Of a stretch of DNA of 64,000 nt, positions 48,176-60,522 are shown piece after piece. The notes below the pieces were generated by a model. It ran no database searches. It was given only the letters and a program-made list of their open reading frames with translations, and was not told where the DNA came from. Source of the DNA: Ambrosia x helenae (Eukaryota > Streptophyta > Magnoliopsida > Asterales > Asteraceae); assembly GCA_030844895.1 (NCBI GenBank), contig CM061224.1:79216127-79280126 (forward strand), read 5' to 3'. Within the stretch, counting starts at the first letter, position 1. Every line of letters begins with the position of its first letter. The position numbers and the translations under genes were made by a program.

Positions 48176-49088
48176 CTAGGTTTTTATCCAGCTGCGCGTT
48201 GCGGCGGCGTCAATATGTTTTAAAAATAATTAAGTGATGACATGGCGTTGCGACATTTCAAATTCCAAATCAAACCTAAATCAATTTTCATTGTGTTCGT
48301 GATATTAGTTTATCATACATAAACTTTCCACATAAATTATTGCGTATGCTCGTGAAATTTCTATGGTAAGCATCCCTAATAATAGCATCATTTTACCAGG
48401 AATCTCCCGCGGTACGCGACACATGATGGAGATGGCACACGGTAGATGTGGTCGGTGATACGCGTGTTGCGCGTTTTTCACATGACATGTTAATGCGGAT
48501 TTTGTTAGCCGACAAAGGCATTGAGACTAACTGTGGACAATGAGAAAATACAAAAGTGGTAGTGGCTACGCGGAGAATACCAGGAATCTCTCGCGGTCCG
48601 CGGTACATGGTGGAGATGGCGCAGGATAGATGTGGTCAATAGCCGGCTGCGTACGTTAGAGTGAAGCAGCTATTCATTTCGTGGTGTTAAATATATGGAT
48701 AATAAACGAACAAAAACCAAACTCGTGTGAAATCGGGTAAAAAAATGCATTATGTCGGGGGCCAAAATGAGAAAATAAAAACTTAATAAAAAAGTTGGTG
48801 GCCAAAACTGGAAAAAAAAACTTAAACAAAAAGTAAAAAAACATTGTGTGGCCAAAATGAGAAAAAAAAACTTAAATAAAAACTTGGTGGTCAAAAATGG
48901 GAAAAAAAGTTAATAAAAAAAGCAAAAAAAGAAAATGTGGCAAAAATGAAATAAAAAAAACTTAAATAAAAATTTGGTGGTCAAAATGAGAAAAAAAAAG
49001 TTAATAAAAAAAGCAAAAAAAAATGTGGCAAAAATGAAATAAGTGAAAACAACACTATTTGTTCTCATGGATTATTAATAGTATATAA
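48176..49088 (-). mobile_element. Helitron C (non-autonomous), minus strand, in Gypsy D LTR
   Basis: The minus-strand 3' end has a GC-rich hairpin region (GCCGCAACGCGC) followed by AAAAACCTAG; CTAG is at 48176-48179 and the next base is T. The 5' end is placed at 49088 from TATATACTATTAATAA; the canonical leading TC reads TT, so this end is less sure. Inside are a 57-bp direct repeat (about 48396 and 48580) and AAAACTTGGTGGCCAAAATG repeats (48740-49040). Confidence 0.7.
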
Positions 49089-49570
49089 TTACTCATATTT
49101 CTTAGCTTTTAAAAAAAAGGGCGTATGATTTCCATATTGCTAGAACAGAACCAAGTAGGGTAGCAAAGTCCTACAAGCATGATGTATCCTAAGGCTCCTA
49201 ATCAAACCATAACTGTGTTCCCGGGGTGACCTCTCCGTGTGAGGAGCATTTTGGAGGTTATGTTCATTTTTCAATAAGATTTCAGAACAATACAAATCAT
49301 GAAAACGGGGGGTGTCAACCCAATAGCACTACAACATAAATAACGGCCTTAGCCAAAGGCTAATGATTAAGAAGTGCTGGGAGTGTGAGTGGAAACCCCT
49401 CGGTTGACACTGGTGTCATGACAGAATCGTATCCACCGGGCATAAACCAAAGGGCATCAATTATTCTATAATTCTAGTTTATTCATCATACACGCATGTT
49501 AATCTCCCCGATTGTTAAGATGTTCGAAAATATTTAAACGAAAAGGGGCTGAGAAACACATACAATAAAA

Positions 49571-49712
49571 TTTATCTCCTTTAATACCAAATCTGTATAT
49601 TCCAATACAAATTATCCCTTTAATACCAATTCGTATAATCCAATACAAATTATCCCCTTTAAAACCAAATCTGGATAACCCAATACGATTTATCTCCTTT
49701 AATACCAATCAA
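49571..49712. repeat. About 40-bp tandem repeat in Gypsy D LTR
   Basis: Four imperfect units of TTATCTCCTTTAATACCAA followed by an AATCCAATACAAA-type end start near 49571, 49611, 49650 and 49689. Confidence 0.75.
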
Positions 49713-50450
49713 TATCTCAATCTTTGTTACGTTTTATAGTAAACAGGTTTTCATAAAACAAGTATTGTTTTCATAAAACAAGTATGTCTTTCCCCCGAAA
49801 ACAGTTATAAAACAGTAAAAAGTGGGGTCATGAACTCACCTAGATATTTTTGCTTAGTTAGCTATCAACGCTTGAATCATTATTCACTTCTTCGTGTCCT
49901 AATTACCAGCAAAGACACCTTAAAATCTAACATGAAAAGCCTATTATCCAGCTATCTAGATTCGTATGTACGAATCCGAGTCTATAAAGTGGTGTGACTC
50001 AACAAACCGATTGCGACTTATTTTAGTTTAGGTGTTAACATACGACGTAGTACTCAAGTTGCGCACTTGTTACGATTCTTGTGTAACCTTTATTGGACTA
50101 GTGCTACGAAACGTATAACTCTTCTTTAATCATAGAATCGGATATATATATTTGTTTTGTACATTTGTTTCTAGGAATGTATACTGTGCAATAAACAAGG
50201 AAAGTTATAAAAAACCTCAATCAATATTGCACTCGTTGTGTTCTGGATTTTATAAAATTTCGGCAGAGTTTCCTCTGTTTTTATACAATCCAGACAACAC
50301 AAGTTGTCTATAGTTTACCCAAAAATCAATTTACAAATACATGTCATTCAATATATTTATCCGTATTTCCAACGAATGAGACTTTATACATTTCGCCATT
50401 TTATATAAATTATACTTATACAATTATGTATCATAATTTATATGTACGTG

Positions 50451-50482
<32 letters not shown>

Positions 50483-51398
50483 CTATAGTCCAATGATTCA
50501 GTCTAATATCCAGTATAATCAATTCCGTATTTAATATACAATATTACTTATTAAATAATCATTGTCGGTTCGTTTCGTGAGTCACAATAGGTTCATATCT
50601 ATAATATATATAATAAAAATTACAATAAATCCGCATATTATACCATTTATAAACGCATGCATCTCTGATGTTGATCAGATCTGACCGACCCGAACCGAAT
50701 CATATCTCATCCGAAACAACTTCTAACCGAGCTCCAAATCTGATCCATCTTCTAATCCTTTACACGCAGGACCCGAACCCGAGCACCAACATGCAGCCCG
50801 AAATCCATCAAAATAACCGAACCAGACCCGAGTACCCAACTCAGATTTGAACCCGAACAACTTAATCTGTTGCATGCAAGCGAAATCACCACCTGAACCG
50901 GATGCGAGCACCTCTATAGCTGCCAGGGTCGTCGCCGCCTCAACAACCACGAATATCATCGTCATCGGACAAACAACTCCAAATCGGGACCACCAACAAC
51001 CACCCGAACACCACCATAGCTGGACCGAACCACCACAACAACTATACCCTTGAACCACCATCCGCTACACCTTCTTAAACCACTGCCGCCACCATCCTTC
51101 TGAAACAACCACCATCTTCGGCTCAACCACCACTTATCGGGACCATCCACAGCCACCATGTACCTAAACCGAACCCAAAATCACAACCAAACACCACTTA
51201 ACAACCAAGACCGGCCTGAACCTCTGACCCCATAACCGAGCACTAACACCTGCCGCTACCTTCTGGTTCTGCCCTCTTAGGGCTGTAATACCATGCCGCC
51301 GCCACCTGTGGCCATGGTGGTCGGCCGGCCGCTCTAACGAGGAGGAGAGAGAGAGAGGCGAGTGGGAAAGAGGGAGAGAGAGTAGAGAGAGAGTGAAC

Positions 51399-51444
<46 letters not shown>

Positions 51445-52214
51445 TGAGAGATAAGAGGATTTGAGAGGATTACTTGTGTTGTTGGTTAGGGAAATGAGAA
51501 GGAAGAAGAATGGTTAACCCTTTTATAGCTAGGGTTTAGAGTTAGGTAGGTAGATACTGCGTGTTGAACCCGTTATAACCCGAAACATCTTGGTTTACAT
51601 TCTAGGCTCGATAATTAATTATAAAAATTAGTCGGTTTTATTCGAAATCTTAAATAACGTTAAACCGAGTAAAAATATAATTAATATCGACATCCTACGC
51701 GTTCTTTTAGAGCGCCCGTTAGAATCGCGTTAACCTAACCGGTTACCGTTTCCTCCATTTAAACGACCCGATAGCTTTCGATATTAAACAGATAATATTA
51801 TTTATAATAAATAATAAATCCGAAAGCATATATGCGGTTAAAACCACGCATTTCGATGTCCGGTTCTCATATCAGTTACTTCTTGCGTTCTCCAAAACGC
51901 TACGTTTCATCCGTTCTTCAAGCTGATTCCACATCCGATCGCTTCAACAACAAATATGAGCCTTATTTATATACCCCACTTACGGCGTGCGCATATAATG
52001 TATATATGTGTGGCCCTTGGGGGGCAAAAGTAAAGTTGCACTAGTTTTAACTTTATTTTACTAATTTCGTGAAAATGACGTTAAAAACGACGGACGGTTA
52101 ATCATGCATCATGTGGTGGCGTGGATAGCCAAAAGACAAAGGGGTACATGCACCGATCGGGTTTGTCCCGATTGCTAAGTGTTCTGTGCCTTATGTCCAA
52201 GCCTTGATATCAAA

Positions 52215-52338
52215 CCACATCGAGCCGAGGGTCTCACTGGAAGCATCCTCTATATTCTTAGGGGTAGAGGTAAGGCTGTCTACATCTTACTCTCCTCAGA
52301 CCCTACCTTAGCTTTGCTATAGGTGGGATTAACTGAGT

Positions 52339-52373
<35 letters not shown>
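52215..52373 (+). mobile_element. RTE LINE/SINE 3' tail with (GAT)n end
   Basis: The stretch with GGTAAGGCTGTCTACATCTTAC, split here as GGTAAGGCTG and CTACATCTTAC, then CAGACCCTACC and GGTGGGATTAAC followed by (GAT)n at 52339-52373, matches the well-known 3' tail of plant RTE LINEs and their SINEs. The 5' limit is not clear. Confidence 0.7.
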
Positions 52374-52375
<2 letters not shown>

Positions 52376-52815
52376 AGACACAATAACTCTAAGTTTGTCT
52401 ATTCTGACGAATTCTTATCGATATCAGTTCGTTGGCGTTTAAATGCGCAGTCTTTCTTTAGAACATCTAGACGTCCACGAACTTCACGAAAGACATTGTT
52501 GGACTTGTAACAACTCAACTCAACCAAAATCAACCTTAGTATATGTGAAGCATATAGGGATCATGATCAAGATCCAGTCAACGGTTGACCGAATTTTACC
52601 TGTTGTCACAAAACCATTCCAACACATCGAGGGTCATGCGTATGCTAGGAGGCTGGGTCCGGGTGAGATAAAATTGGTGGATACACTTTATTTTCAAAAT
52701 GTTACGCCAGCAGACATACATTCGGCCGTTAGAATACAAAACCCGGATAGTCCCTGCATTTTAAAAGATATACATAACATAATAACCAAGGTTAAGCATT
52801 TGTTATACGACGACA

Positions 52816-53311
52816 GGACTCAAATGCAGGTATTATTATTATTATTACTACTACTACTACTTTATTATTATTTTTTAATTATTATTATTGCTATGCTAGA
52901 ACTCGAAGGCACATTGGTGGAAAAAAATGTGTTTACTTCACCCGGAAGAATGCCTCAACAAATGCAATCGAGGATATTTTGTTTGTCCATCCCACCTCGC
53001 ACACATTATGGCGTGAGTTCCCGCATGTGCTGATGATTGATGTGACCTACAAAATGAACAAGTATAAACTTCCATTTGTTCAAGTTGTGGGTATGACCTC
53101 AACATCCAAGTCGTTTTGTGTTGCTCATGCATTTATCTCTCGTGAAAAAAAGGATAACTACCTAAGGATGCTACAAAGGCTTAAAGAGTTGCTAGAAGAT
53201 AGTACGGAGCCCCGTGCTATAATAACTGATTGTGAGAAAGCCTTGATGAATGCATGCGACATAGTATTTCCAGCAACTTCGAAGTTGTTATGCAGGTAAT
53301 ACGTATTATTA

Positions 53312-53354
<43 letters not shown>

Positions 53355-54480
53355 GCATGCAGGTGGCACATTCAACGTAATATATTAAAGCACTGCAGAC
53401 AAGCATTTGGAGATGCAGATTGGAAAATACTTGTGAAATTTTATAAGCGACTATGTAGATCTTCATCTCCGGAATTTTACCGGCTCTGGTTAGACCGATT
53501 CTACAGACGACTATGTCAGGACGACAGATCTGGCACATATTATATTAATTTAGTTTAAAACGCATGCATACACACATTAACAATATCTTTGTTCTATTTT
53601 TTACAGATGTTTTTGAATATATAGACCGGGTCTGGCTCCGTGACTACAAAGAAAGGTTTGTTTCTGCATGGACAGACACAAACTACAACTTTGGTCAGTA
53701 TACGATCAACAAAGTTGAGAGCCAGCATTCAAGGTTTAAGATGCACATTAAGGGGCCTAAAAACTCGCTCCACAAACTTGTGATAATTGCAGACGATGTG
53801 GTAACGTCACAAGAGAGGGTAATAAGCCACTCGTTTGAAGAGAGTCTATCGGTGAAAAAGGTGCACCATGACATACCGATTTTTGAGGACCTACTTGGTA
53901 AAGTTTCCCATGCAGCGATCGACTTGTTGATAACCGAGATAAAAAAAATATAGAGAAGTTGAGGGAAAAAAGAAGGAGTTGTGGTCACCAGCTTTTCACA
54001 AGTTGTGGGTTGCCGTGTGCATGTCGATTAGATCCGAATATAAATAAAGATAATACCATTACTTTATTAATTATTATTATTATTATTGAATATAGGAATA
54101 AAAATACAGTTGTCCAAAGTAGACGTCTTCAGGACACGACTGAATTACAAATCGGAAATATTAGGGGGGGGGGAACGTGACCTACTGTCTCAATCACTAC
54201 GGGTTCAAAGAAATATGTTGTCAAAAATAAAGTCGGTGGTAAATCCAAGTATGACGAACACCCAACCTCCTGAGGTACAAAAGAATACTCGCGGGTGCCC
54301 AACTACAAACTCATAGAAAAAAACATGAGGAGGATGCGAAAGAAGATGTTAGTATTATTAATATTGTTGTTGTTGTTGTTGTTTTTGCTGCTTCTGCTGC
54401 TGTTGTTGTTGTAGACAACTTGTGTTGTCTGGTTTGAACGAAAACACGTGAATCTCTGCCCAATTTTTAAAATTTCTTTG

Positions 54481-54522
<42 letters not shown>

Positions 54523-55385
54523 TGGGAAACTTGTAGACAACTTGTCTTGTCTGATTCAAACGAAAATAGGGGAAACTCTGCCCAATTTTTTATAAAATGT
54601 TTGATTATTATTATTATTATTTATTAATTATTTATTGTTATCCATTGTAGGAGGATGAGTCTGTTAGAAGACGTAGGCCATCAAATCCAGGTAAAGATTA
54701 AATGAGAGTATGTGATAAAGATTTTCCAATGTTAGTGGGGGACAGGTACATGAATAACTAATCATACATACATACATATATACATACGTACACATCCCCT
54801 AATCATGATTTCCCAATGTTTGGCCATAACAGGTATAAATTTGCGATAAGAGAATTTAAGTATTGGATTCATCCCCTTTATTGACAGTTTATCACGCACA
54901 TTCAAGATATTCAGTCGGACGGTAACTGTGGGCTCTGATCTGTAGTTGTGTCTTTAGATTTTTAAGAGGAAGACTGGGCTTGGATCCGCCAACTTCTTCT
55001 AGCAGAGATGATGGGGAATACCATGAGGATTGGTTGAGGATTTTCAACACATACAGTGATGGCTGGTTCGCCCACATATACTCAACCAAACATTGGGTGG
55101 GAGTGGGGAATGCACCCAACTCAAAATGGATGTTTCTACCTTGGACTGGATTACTGATTTCTTAGGCATTTGGTGTGGTTCTTCAAGTCTTCTCTGCTAA
55201 TAGAGCGAGCACTTTCTTCCCTTTGGTCACTCATCCTGATAACGTACCAGAACATCGTATCATATCGATAGCCCATGTGAACACCAACCACTGCATCATG
55301 CTTAAGCTAGCAGACGACGCTCCAATGCCACTTCCGAGTGGAGCATGATTGACTTTGGTAGATGCAGATCAGGAATCAAATGCAG

Positions 55386-55428
<43 letters not shown>

Positions 55429-55877
55429 TACTACTTTATTATTATTTTTTAATTATTGTTATTGCTATGCAGGTACTCGCAGACACATTGGTGGAAAACA
55501 AATTTGTTTACTTCACCCGGAAGAATGCCTCGACAAATTCAATCGAGGATATATTGTTTGTCCATCCCACCTCGCACACATTATGGCGTGATATCCCGCA
55601 TGTGCTGATGATTGATGTGACCTACAAAACGAACAAGTATAAACTTCCATTTGTTCAAGTTGTGGGTATGACATCAACATCCAAATCGTTTGTGTCGCTC
55701 ATGCATTTATCTCCCGTGAAAAAAGGGATAACTACCTATGGGTGCTACAAAGGCTTAAAGAGTTGCTAGAAGATAGTACGGAGCCCCGGGCTATAATAAC
55801 TGATTGTGAGAAAGCCTTGATGAATACATGCGACATAGTATTTCCAGTAACTTCGAAGTTGTTATGCAGGTAATACA

Positions 55878-55943
<66 letters not shown>

Positions 55944-57151
55944 GCATTCAGGTGGCACATTCAACGTAATATATTAAAGCACTGTAGACAAGCATTTGGA
56001 GATGCAGATTGGAAAATATTTGTGAAATCTTTAAAGCGACTATGTAGATCTTCATCTCCAAATTTTTACCGGCTCTAGTAAGACCGATTCTACAGACGAC
56101 TATGCAGGACGACAAATCTGGCACATATTATATTAATTTAGTTTAAAACGCATGCATACACACATTAACAATATCTTTGTTCTATTTTTTACAGATGTTT
56201 TTAAATATATAGACCGGGTCTGGCTCCGTGACTATAAAAAAAGGTTTGTTTTTCCATGGACAGACACAAACTACAACTTTGGTCAGTATACGATCAAAAA
56301 AGTTGAGAGCCAGCATTCAAGGTTTAAGATGCACATTAAGGGGCCTAAAAACTCGCTCCACAAACTTGTGATAATTGCAGACGATGTGGTAATGTCACAA
56401 GAGAGGGTAATAAGCCACTCGTTTGAAGAGAGTCTGTCGGTGAAAAAGGTGCACCATGACATACCGATTTTTGACGACCTACTCGGTAAAGTTTCCCATG
56501 CAACGATCGAGTTGTTGATAACCGAGATAAAAAAAATATAGAGAAGTTGAGGGAAAAAAGAATGAGTTGTGGTCACCAGCTTTTCACGAGTTGTGGGTTG
56601 CCGTGTGCATGTCGATTAGATTCGTATATAAATAAAGGTAATACCATTACTTTATTAATTATTATTATTATTATTATTATTATTATTGTATATAGGAATA
56701 AAAATACCGTTGTCCGAAGTAGACGTCTTCTGGACACGACTGAATTACAAACCGGAAGTAGTAGGGGGGAACGTGACCTTGTGAGTGAGTGGGAAATAGT
56801 CAGAGAGACACTACTGTCTCAATCACCACGGGTTCAAAGAAATATGTTGTCAAAAATAAAGTCGGTGGTAAATCCAAGTATGACGGACACTCAACCTCCT
56901 GAGGTACAAAAGAATACTCGCGGGGTGCCCAACTACAAACTCACAGAAAAAAACAGGAGGAGGATGCGAAAGAAGATGTTATTATTATTAATATTGTTGT
57001 TGTTGTTGTTGCTGTTGCTGCTGCTGTTGTTGTTGTAGACAACTTGTGTTGTCTGGTTTGAACGAAAACAGGGGAAACTCTGCCCAATTTTTAAAATTTC
57101 TTTGATTATTATTATTATTATAAATTATTATTACTATTATTATTATTATTA
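52816..57151 (+). repeat. Tandem duplication of the MULE-OTU gene 3' half
   Basis: Unit 1 (52816-55371) and unit 2 (from 55372) both begin TCAAATGCAGGTATTATT and stay closely similar through the DDE exons and (TTA)n introns to about 54480 and 57150. Unit 2 then holds MULE-2 and resumes at 61163-61245 before similarity stops. The OTU part is present only in unit 1. Confidence 0.88.
55473..56990 (+). pseudogene. FAR1-MULE-OTU pseudogene, unit 2 (DDE part only)
   Basis: Exons corresponding to unit 1: 55473-55869 (MIDVTYK), 55952-56100, and 56195-56538 (VESQHS), then the tail to about 56990. A one-base loss near 55690 shifts the frame inside the DDE region, where unit 1 is still open. The A-run stop at the end of the VESQHS exon is shared by both units and so predates the duplication. 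There is no start or N-terminus; it cannot be a gene alone. Confidence 0.8.
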
Positions 57152-57469
57152 GAGTAAACTGCCAAAATGGCCCCTCAGGTTTGGCCCAGATTGCTTGTTT
57201 GGGCAGTTATCTTTTTTTTCTGCCAAAAGCACCCCTCAAAGTTCGAAAATTGCCATTTTGGCCCATATTTAACAGACTTTCTGACGAAGAAAAAAAACTC
57301 AGTTAAGTGGGAGGGACATTTTCGTCCTTTTGTGTTATAACGTTTAAAAACCCTTTTGTTTCACTTATCAGTCATTTTAACCCTAGCTATTCACCTCTTA
57401 CCTCGTCTTCCATTTTACCTCGTCTTCCACCATCGTCTTCCACGTTCTTCGTCTTCGTCTTGCTCAATA

Positions 57470-59273
57470 ATGTGGCGGTTTCGAGACAAGGGTGCTGATT
57501 TCAATCCTCTGCTTGAATACCGTAAGCTATTGTTGCTTACTGCAGGTTTGTCATGATCACCTCTGCTGAACATGATGAATAATATTTTTCTTTTTTTTTT
57601 TCAGGTGAAAATCATCAGTTTTTTTCAGTGGAATTGCATTATGGTGGTGAGCTGACTAATTTTCCAGACAGCACATATGTGGGAGGTAAAATCGCATATA
57701 TTGATTATGTTGATCGTAATCTTTCTACAATGCTGAATAATATGGTATTAGAACTTGGTTATTCAGAAGAGGATATTTCCATTTTTAGGTATTATTTTAA
57801 AGTTCCAGGTGAGGATTTAGACTTTGGGTTAAGAACATTGAACGATGAAAATGATTATAACAGAATGTTCAAAGCTTCTGTAAAACATAGGCTGATAGAA
57901 ATTTATGTTCAACCAATTCTAACCTCTTCCAATTCAAGTAATCAAACACAACCTGATCCTAGTGATTTAGATGTCATAACCCAGGCAACACAGCCTGATC
58001 CTACTGAAACATGTGTCATACACGAGGCAAACTTTTATCAGGGTCTTGATAATGGTATGGATGAGGGTGGTGAGGGTGGTGAGGGTGATGAGGGTGGTGA
58101 GGGTGGTGAGGGTGATGAGGGTGGTGAGGGCAGTGATAGTAGTGGTTCTTATTTACTTAAAGAATGTGGTAGAAGACTTGTGGCCATTAGGAAGAACAAG
58201 GGGAAACAGGGTACTCATGTAAACCCTGATCCAGATGATGGTGATTATTTTCCTGGTGATGAGGGTAGTGATGAGGGTAGTGATGAGGGTAGTGATGAGG
58301 GTAATAATGAGTGTCATGATGGGGAGGATAGAGACTTCATAGTTGATGAGGACAATGCAGATGATGATATTCTGGTTAACATGGATGAATATAAAGCTTT
58401 TTTTAGTGGTAACAACACTTGTTTATGTTTCTTTTCATTGAATGCATTTGACATATTTTAATTGTAACAATGAATGTTTATGTTTCAGAGAGGCCAAAGA
58501 GTGATATCCTGTTGAACAACCTATGTGAGGTGTTCAACAGGTAGTTGATCCTAGGCAGGGATAAACCCATTATCACCTGTCTAGAATTTATACGGGAGTA
58601 CTGTATGAAGAGGTTGATGATTGTTCGGGTGATGATTTCAAAATCATCAGGCCCTTTAACACCAAGAGCCACAGAGCTGTTTGAGAAGATAAAAGATGAT
58701 GCTAGCCAGTATTCTGTCATTTGGTGTGGCACTGGAAAGTATCAAGTAAGTGGTCCAGAGAATGAGACAAGGGCTGTGAACATGAATGAAAGGAGTTGTG
58801 CTTGTAGGAGGTGGCAGTTGAGTGGAATTCCATGTAGGCATGTTGTAGCTTGTATATGGAATATGGCACTTCATGGATTGGATGATGGAGTTCCTGAGAA
58901 ATATGTTCACAAAGCTTACTGGGTTGATACATGGAAGGAGGTTTATGAACATACCATTGAACCACTAAATGGAACTGATATGTGGGAACATTTTAACTGT
59001 CCCACCACCCTCATAGCTCCTAAATACCACAAGCCTGTTGGAAGACCTAAAAAGAAGAGGAGAAAGTCTGCTTTTGAAAAGGATGAGGTTGCAAAGTTGT
59101 CAAAAGCTATTGAAAAGGGTGACAAACTGCCAAGGAAGGGTAATCCAGTCAAATGCAAGATTTGCAAGCAACCAGGACATAACAAAAGGACCTGCAAGAA
59201 AGCTGCTGGGGGTTCACAGGCTGCTGGTTCACAAGCTGCTGGTTCACAACCTGGGGGTTCACAAGTTATGTAG
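57470..59273 (+). pseudogene. MULE-2 transposase relative lacking the DDE core
   Basis: The ATG at 57470 follows a CT-rich leader. Exon 1 is 57470-57545, exon 2 57605-58408 and exon 3 58489-59273, all with GT-AG ends and matching phase. Exon 2 codes a PB1-like domain known from MULE proteins (VELHYGGELTNF start), then an acidic Gly/Asp/Glu repeat. Exon 3 starts in the region after the catalytic domain, has a TAG at 58542-58544, then a SWIM zinc finger (CACRRWQLSGIPCRH, near 58798) and a CCHC knuckle (CKICKQPGHNKRTC), with the stop at 59271-59273. The MULE DDE domain is absent, so it cannot cut DNA. If the TAG is real the C-terminal part is not made. It may be a DNA-binding or regulatory derivative. 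Confidence 0.85.
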
Positions 59274-59450
59274 TATTCAGTTTAGTTATCCCACTTTATG
59301 TATTAAAACTTGTCATTTTGGTGTATTAAAACTTGTCATTTTCGTTTTTGTGAACTTTGACTGATATGGTATGGCTTATGGTATGGGTTTTGGTATGTAT
59401 TATTACTGGTAACTTTTGGTTTGTATTGGTTAACTTTACTATATTTTTGT

Positions 59451-59620
59451 GACCATTTTAGCAGTTTAATGTTGCATTTTAAGTACCATTTTGGCAGTAT
59501 AATGTTGCTTTTTAAGTACCATTTTGGCAGTCTGATGTACCATTTTGGCAGTTTGGACAAAACATATGGTACCATTTTGGCAGTTTGGACCAAACATAAT
59601 GTATCATTTTGGCAGTCGAA
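59451..59620. repeat. CCATTTTGGCAG repeats between MULE-2 genes
   Basis: Six copies of a CCATTTTGGCAG-type word at about 59453, 59489, 59518, 59541, 59571 and 59604. The same core, CCATTTTGGC, occurs twice in each TIR of the element. Confidence 0.75.
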
Positions 59621-59787
59621 CACTTGTGTTACACTTGTGTGGCAGTTGCATTGAATGAAGTTCATTTATGGGGTCACTGGGTAGATTTCAGGTAGATGGA
59701 TGAGTTAATTTTCAGCTGATTTAAAAGACCCAATATTGCAAAACAATCTTACAATTCAACTTCATATTTCATCTCTAAATTCCAAAA

Positions 59788-60279
59788 ATGTTTAGGCAAG
59801 TTGTTCTTGCACTACCTGCAGTCCAAGAACCGGTTGAATACCCTGAAGTTGTTGATCAAGAGTATGATACAACGGATGATGAAAAGGTGGTTCAAGAGTT
59901 GGTTGAAGATAATTTTAAACAACTTACAAAGGTTGATGCAAAGGCTAAAGGGAAGGCAGTTCAAGAAGAAGAGGAGTTTGACCCATGTAGAGACTATGAC
60001 CCAGAGGTATTAAAGAATGCCTGGAATTATGACAGCCCACACCAGTATGATTGGTACCATAATGTTACAAAGGTTGATGAAAAGGCTAAAGGGAAGGCAG
60101 TTCAAGAACCGGTTGAAGAAGAGGAGCTTGACCCATGTAGAGACTATGACCCAGAGGTGTTAAAGTATGCCTGGAATTATGACAGCCCAGATGAGGATGC
60201 TTATTACCATGATCCTTATGAAGGAGAGCATGGAACAGATTCGGACTACTGTTCGGATGATGATTGTCGTTGGAAGTAG
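59788..60279 (+). CDS. MULE-2 acidic two-repeat protein, function unknown
   Basis: An intact 163-codon frame with ATG at 59788 and stop TAG at 60277-60279. I do not recognise the family. It is very acidic and Tyr/Asp-rich. Two repeats of about 47 residues share KAKGKAVQE, then DPCRDYDPEVLK and AWNYDSP; the DNA period is 141 bp (59929 and 60070). No signal peptide, membrane segment or known motif is visible. It lies 515 bp after the transposase-like gene on the same strand and converges with the GRF gene. It could be a transposon accessory protein or captured host sequence. The open frame with conserved repeats supports a real protein, but no splice or expression evidence is available here. 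Confidence 0.6.
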   Translation: MFRQVVLALPAVQEPVEYPEVVDQEYDTTDDEKVVQELVEDNFKQLTKVDAKAKGKAVQEEEEFDPCRDYDPEVLKNAWNYDSPHQYDWYHNVTKVDEKAKGKAVQEPVEEEELDPCRDYDPEVLKYAWNYDSPDEDAYYHDPYEGEHGTDSDYCSDDDCRWK

Positions 60280-60522
60280 GCTTGTTGGTTGTTGTAGGTT
60301 ATGTTTCCTGACTTAGGCTTATCTATTTCATGTATGCACTAGACTACTTTTAGTATGAACTTTATTTTGTATGTTTCTGTCTGGTTATGTACTCACTACT
60401 TTAAGTATGAACTTTTCAATGTTTTCATTAAATACATTGTTCTTGGTCATTACAAACATTATCATTACAATAAGAAACAACATACATTGAGTTTTTAACA
60501 TTACAAAACGACCTACATTGAA

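Larger units (their letters stand above)
47759..52610. mobile_element. Gypsy D solo LTR in the FAR1-MULE-OTU gene
   Basis: It starts TGTCACACCCC, ends TTGTCACA, and is flanked by AAACC (47754-47758 and 52611-52615). The transposase frame is continuous across the joined flanks. Segments such as 49830-50110 and the last 35 bp align with the Gypsy A LTR, so it is a relative. The 4,852 bp include Helitron C and a LINE/SINE tail as later insertions. It contains a GA-repeat near 51335-51445 and (TA)n near 50450. Confidence 0.92.
46813..55348 (+). pseudogene. FAR1-MULE-OTU type transposase pseudogene, unit 1
   Basis: Pieces in order: an acidic Pro/Asp-rich N-terminus (46813-47010, TAG inside); a FAR1/WRKY-type zinc-binding region (47474-47758, frame change near 47560); the Gypsy D insertion; continuation 52616-52829; MULE DDE exons 52899-53294 (MIDVTYK, TDCEKALM), 53363-53540 and 53608-53950 (VESQHS); and an OTU cysteine-protease-like end with DGNC (Asp 54918-54920, Cys 54927-54929), a stop right after it at 54936-54938, and NTNHCIML (His) before the stop at 55346-55348. 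Another in-frame TAG is at 55163-55165. Plant MULEs with a C-terminal OTU domain are known. Introns are almost pure (TTA)n. Not functional as read. Confidence 0.82.
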
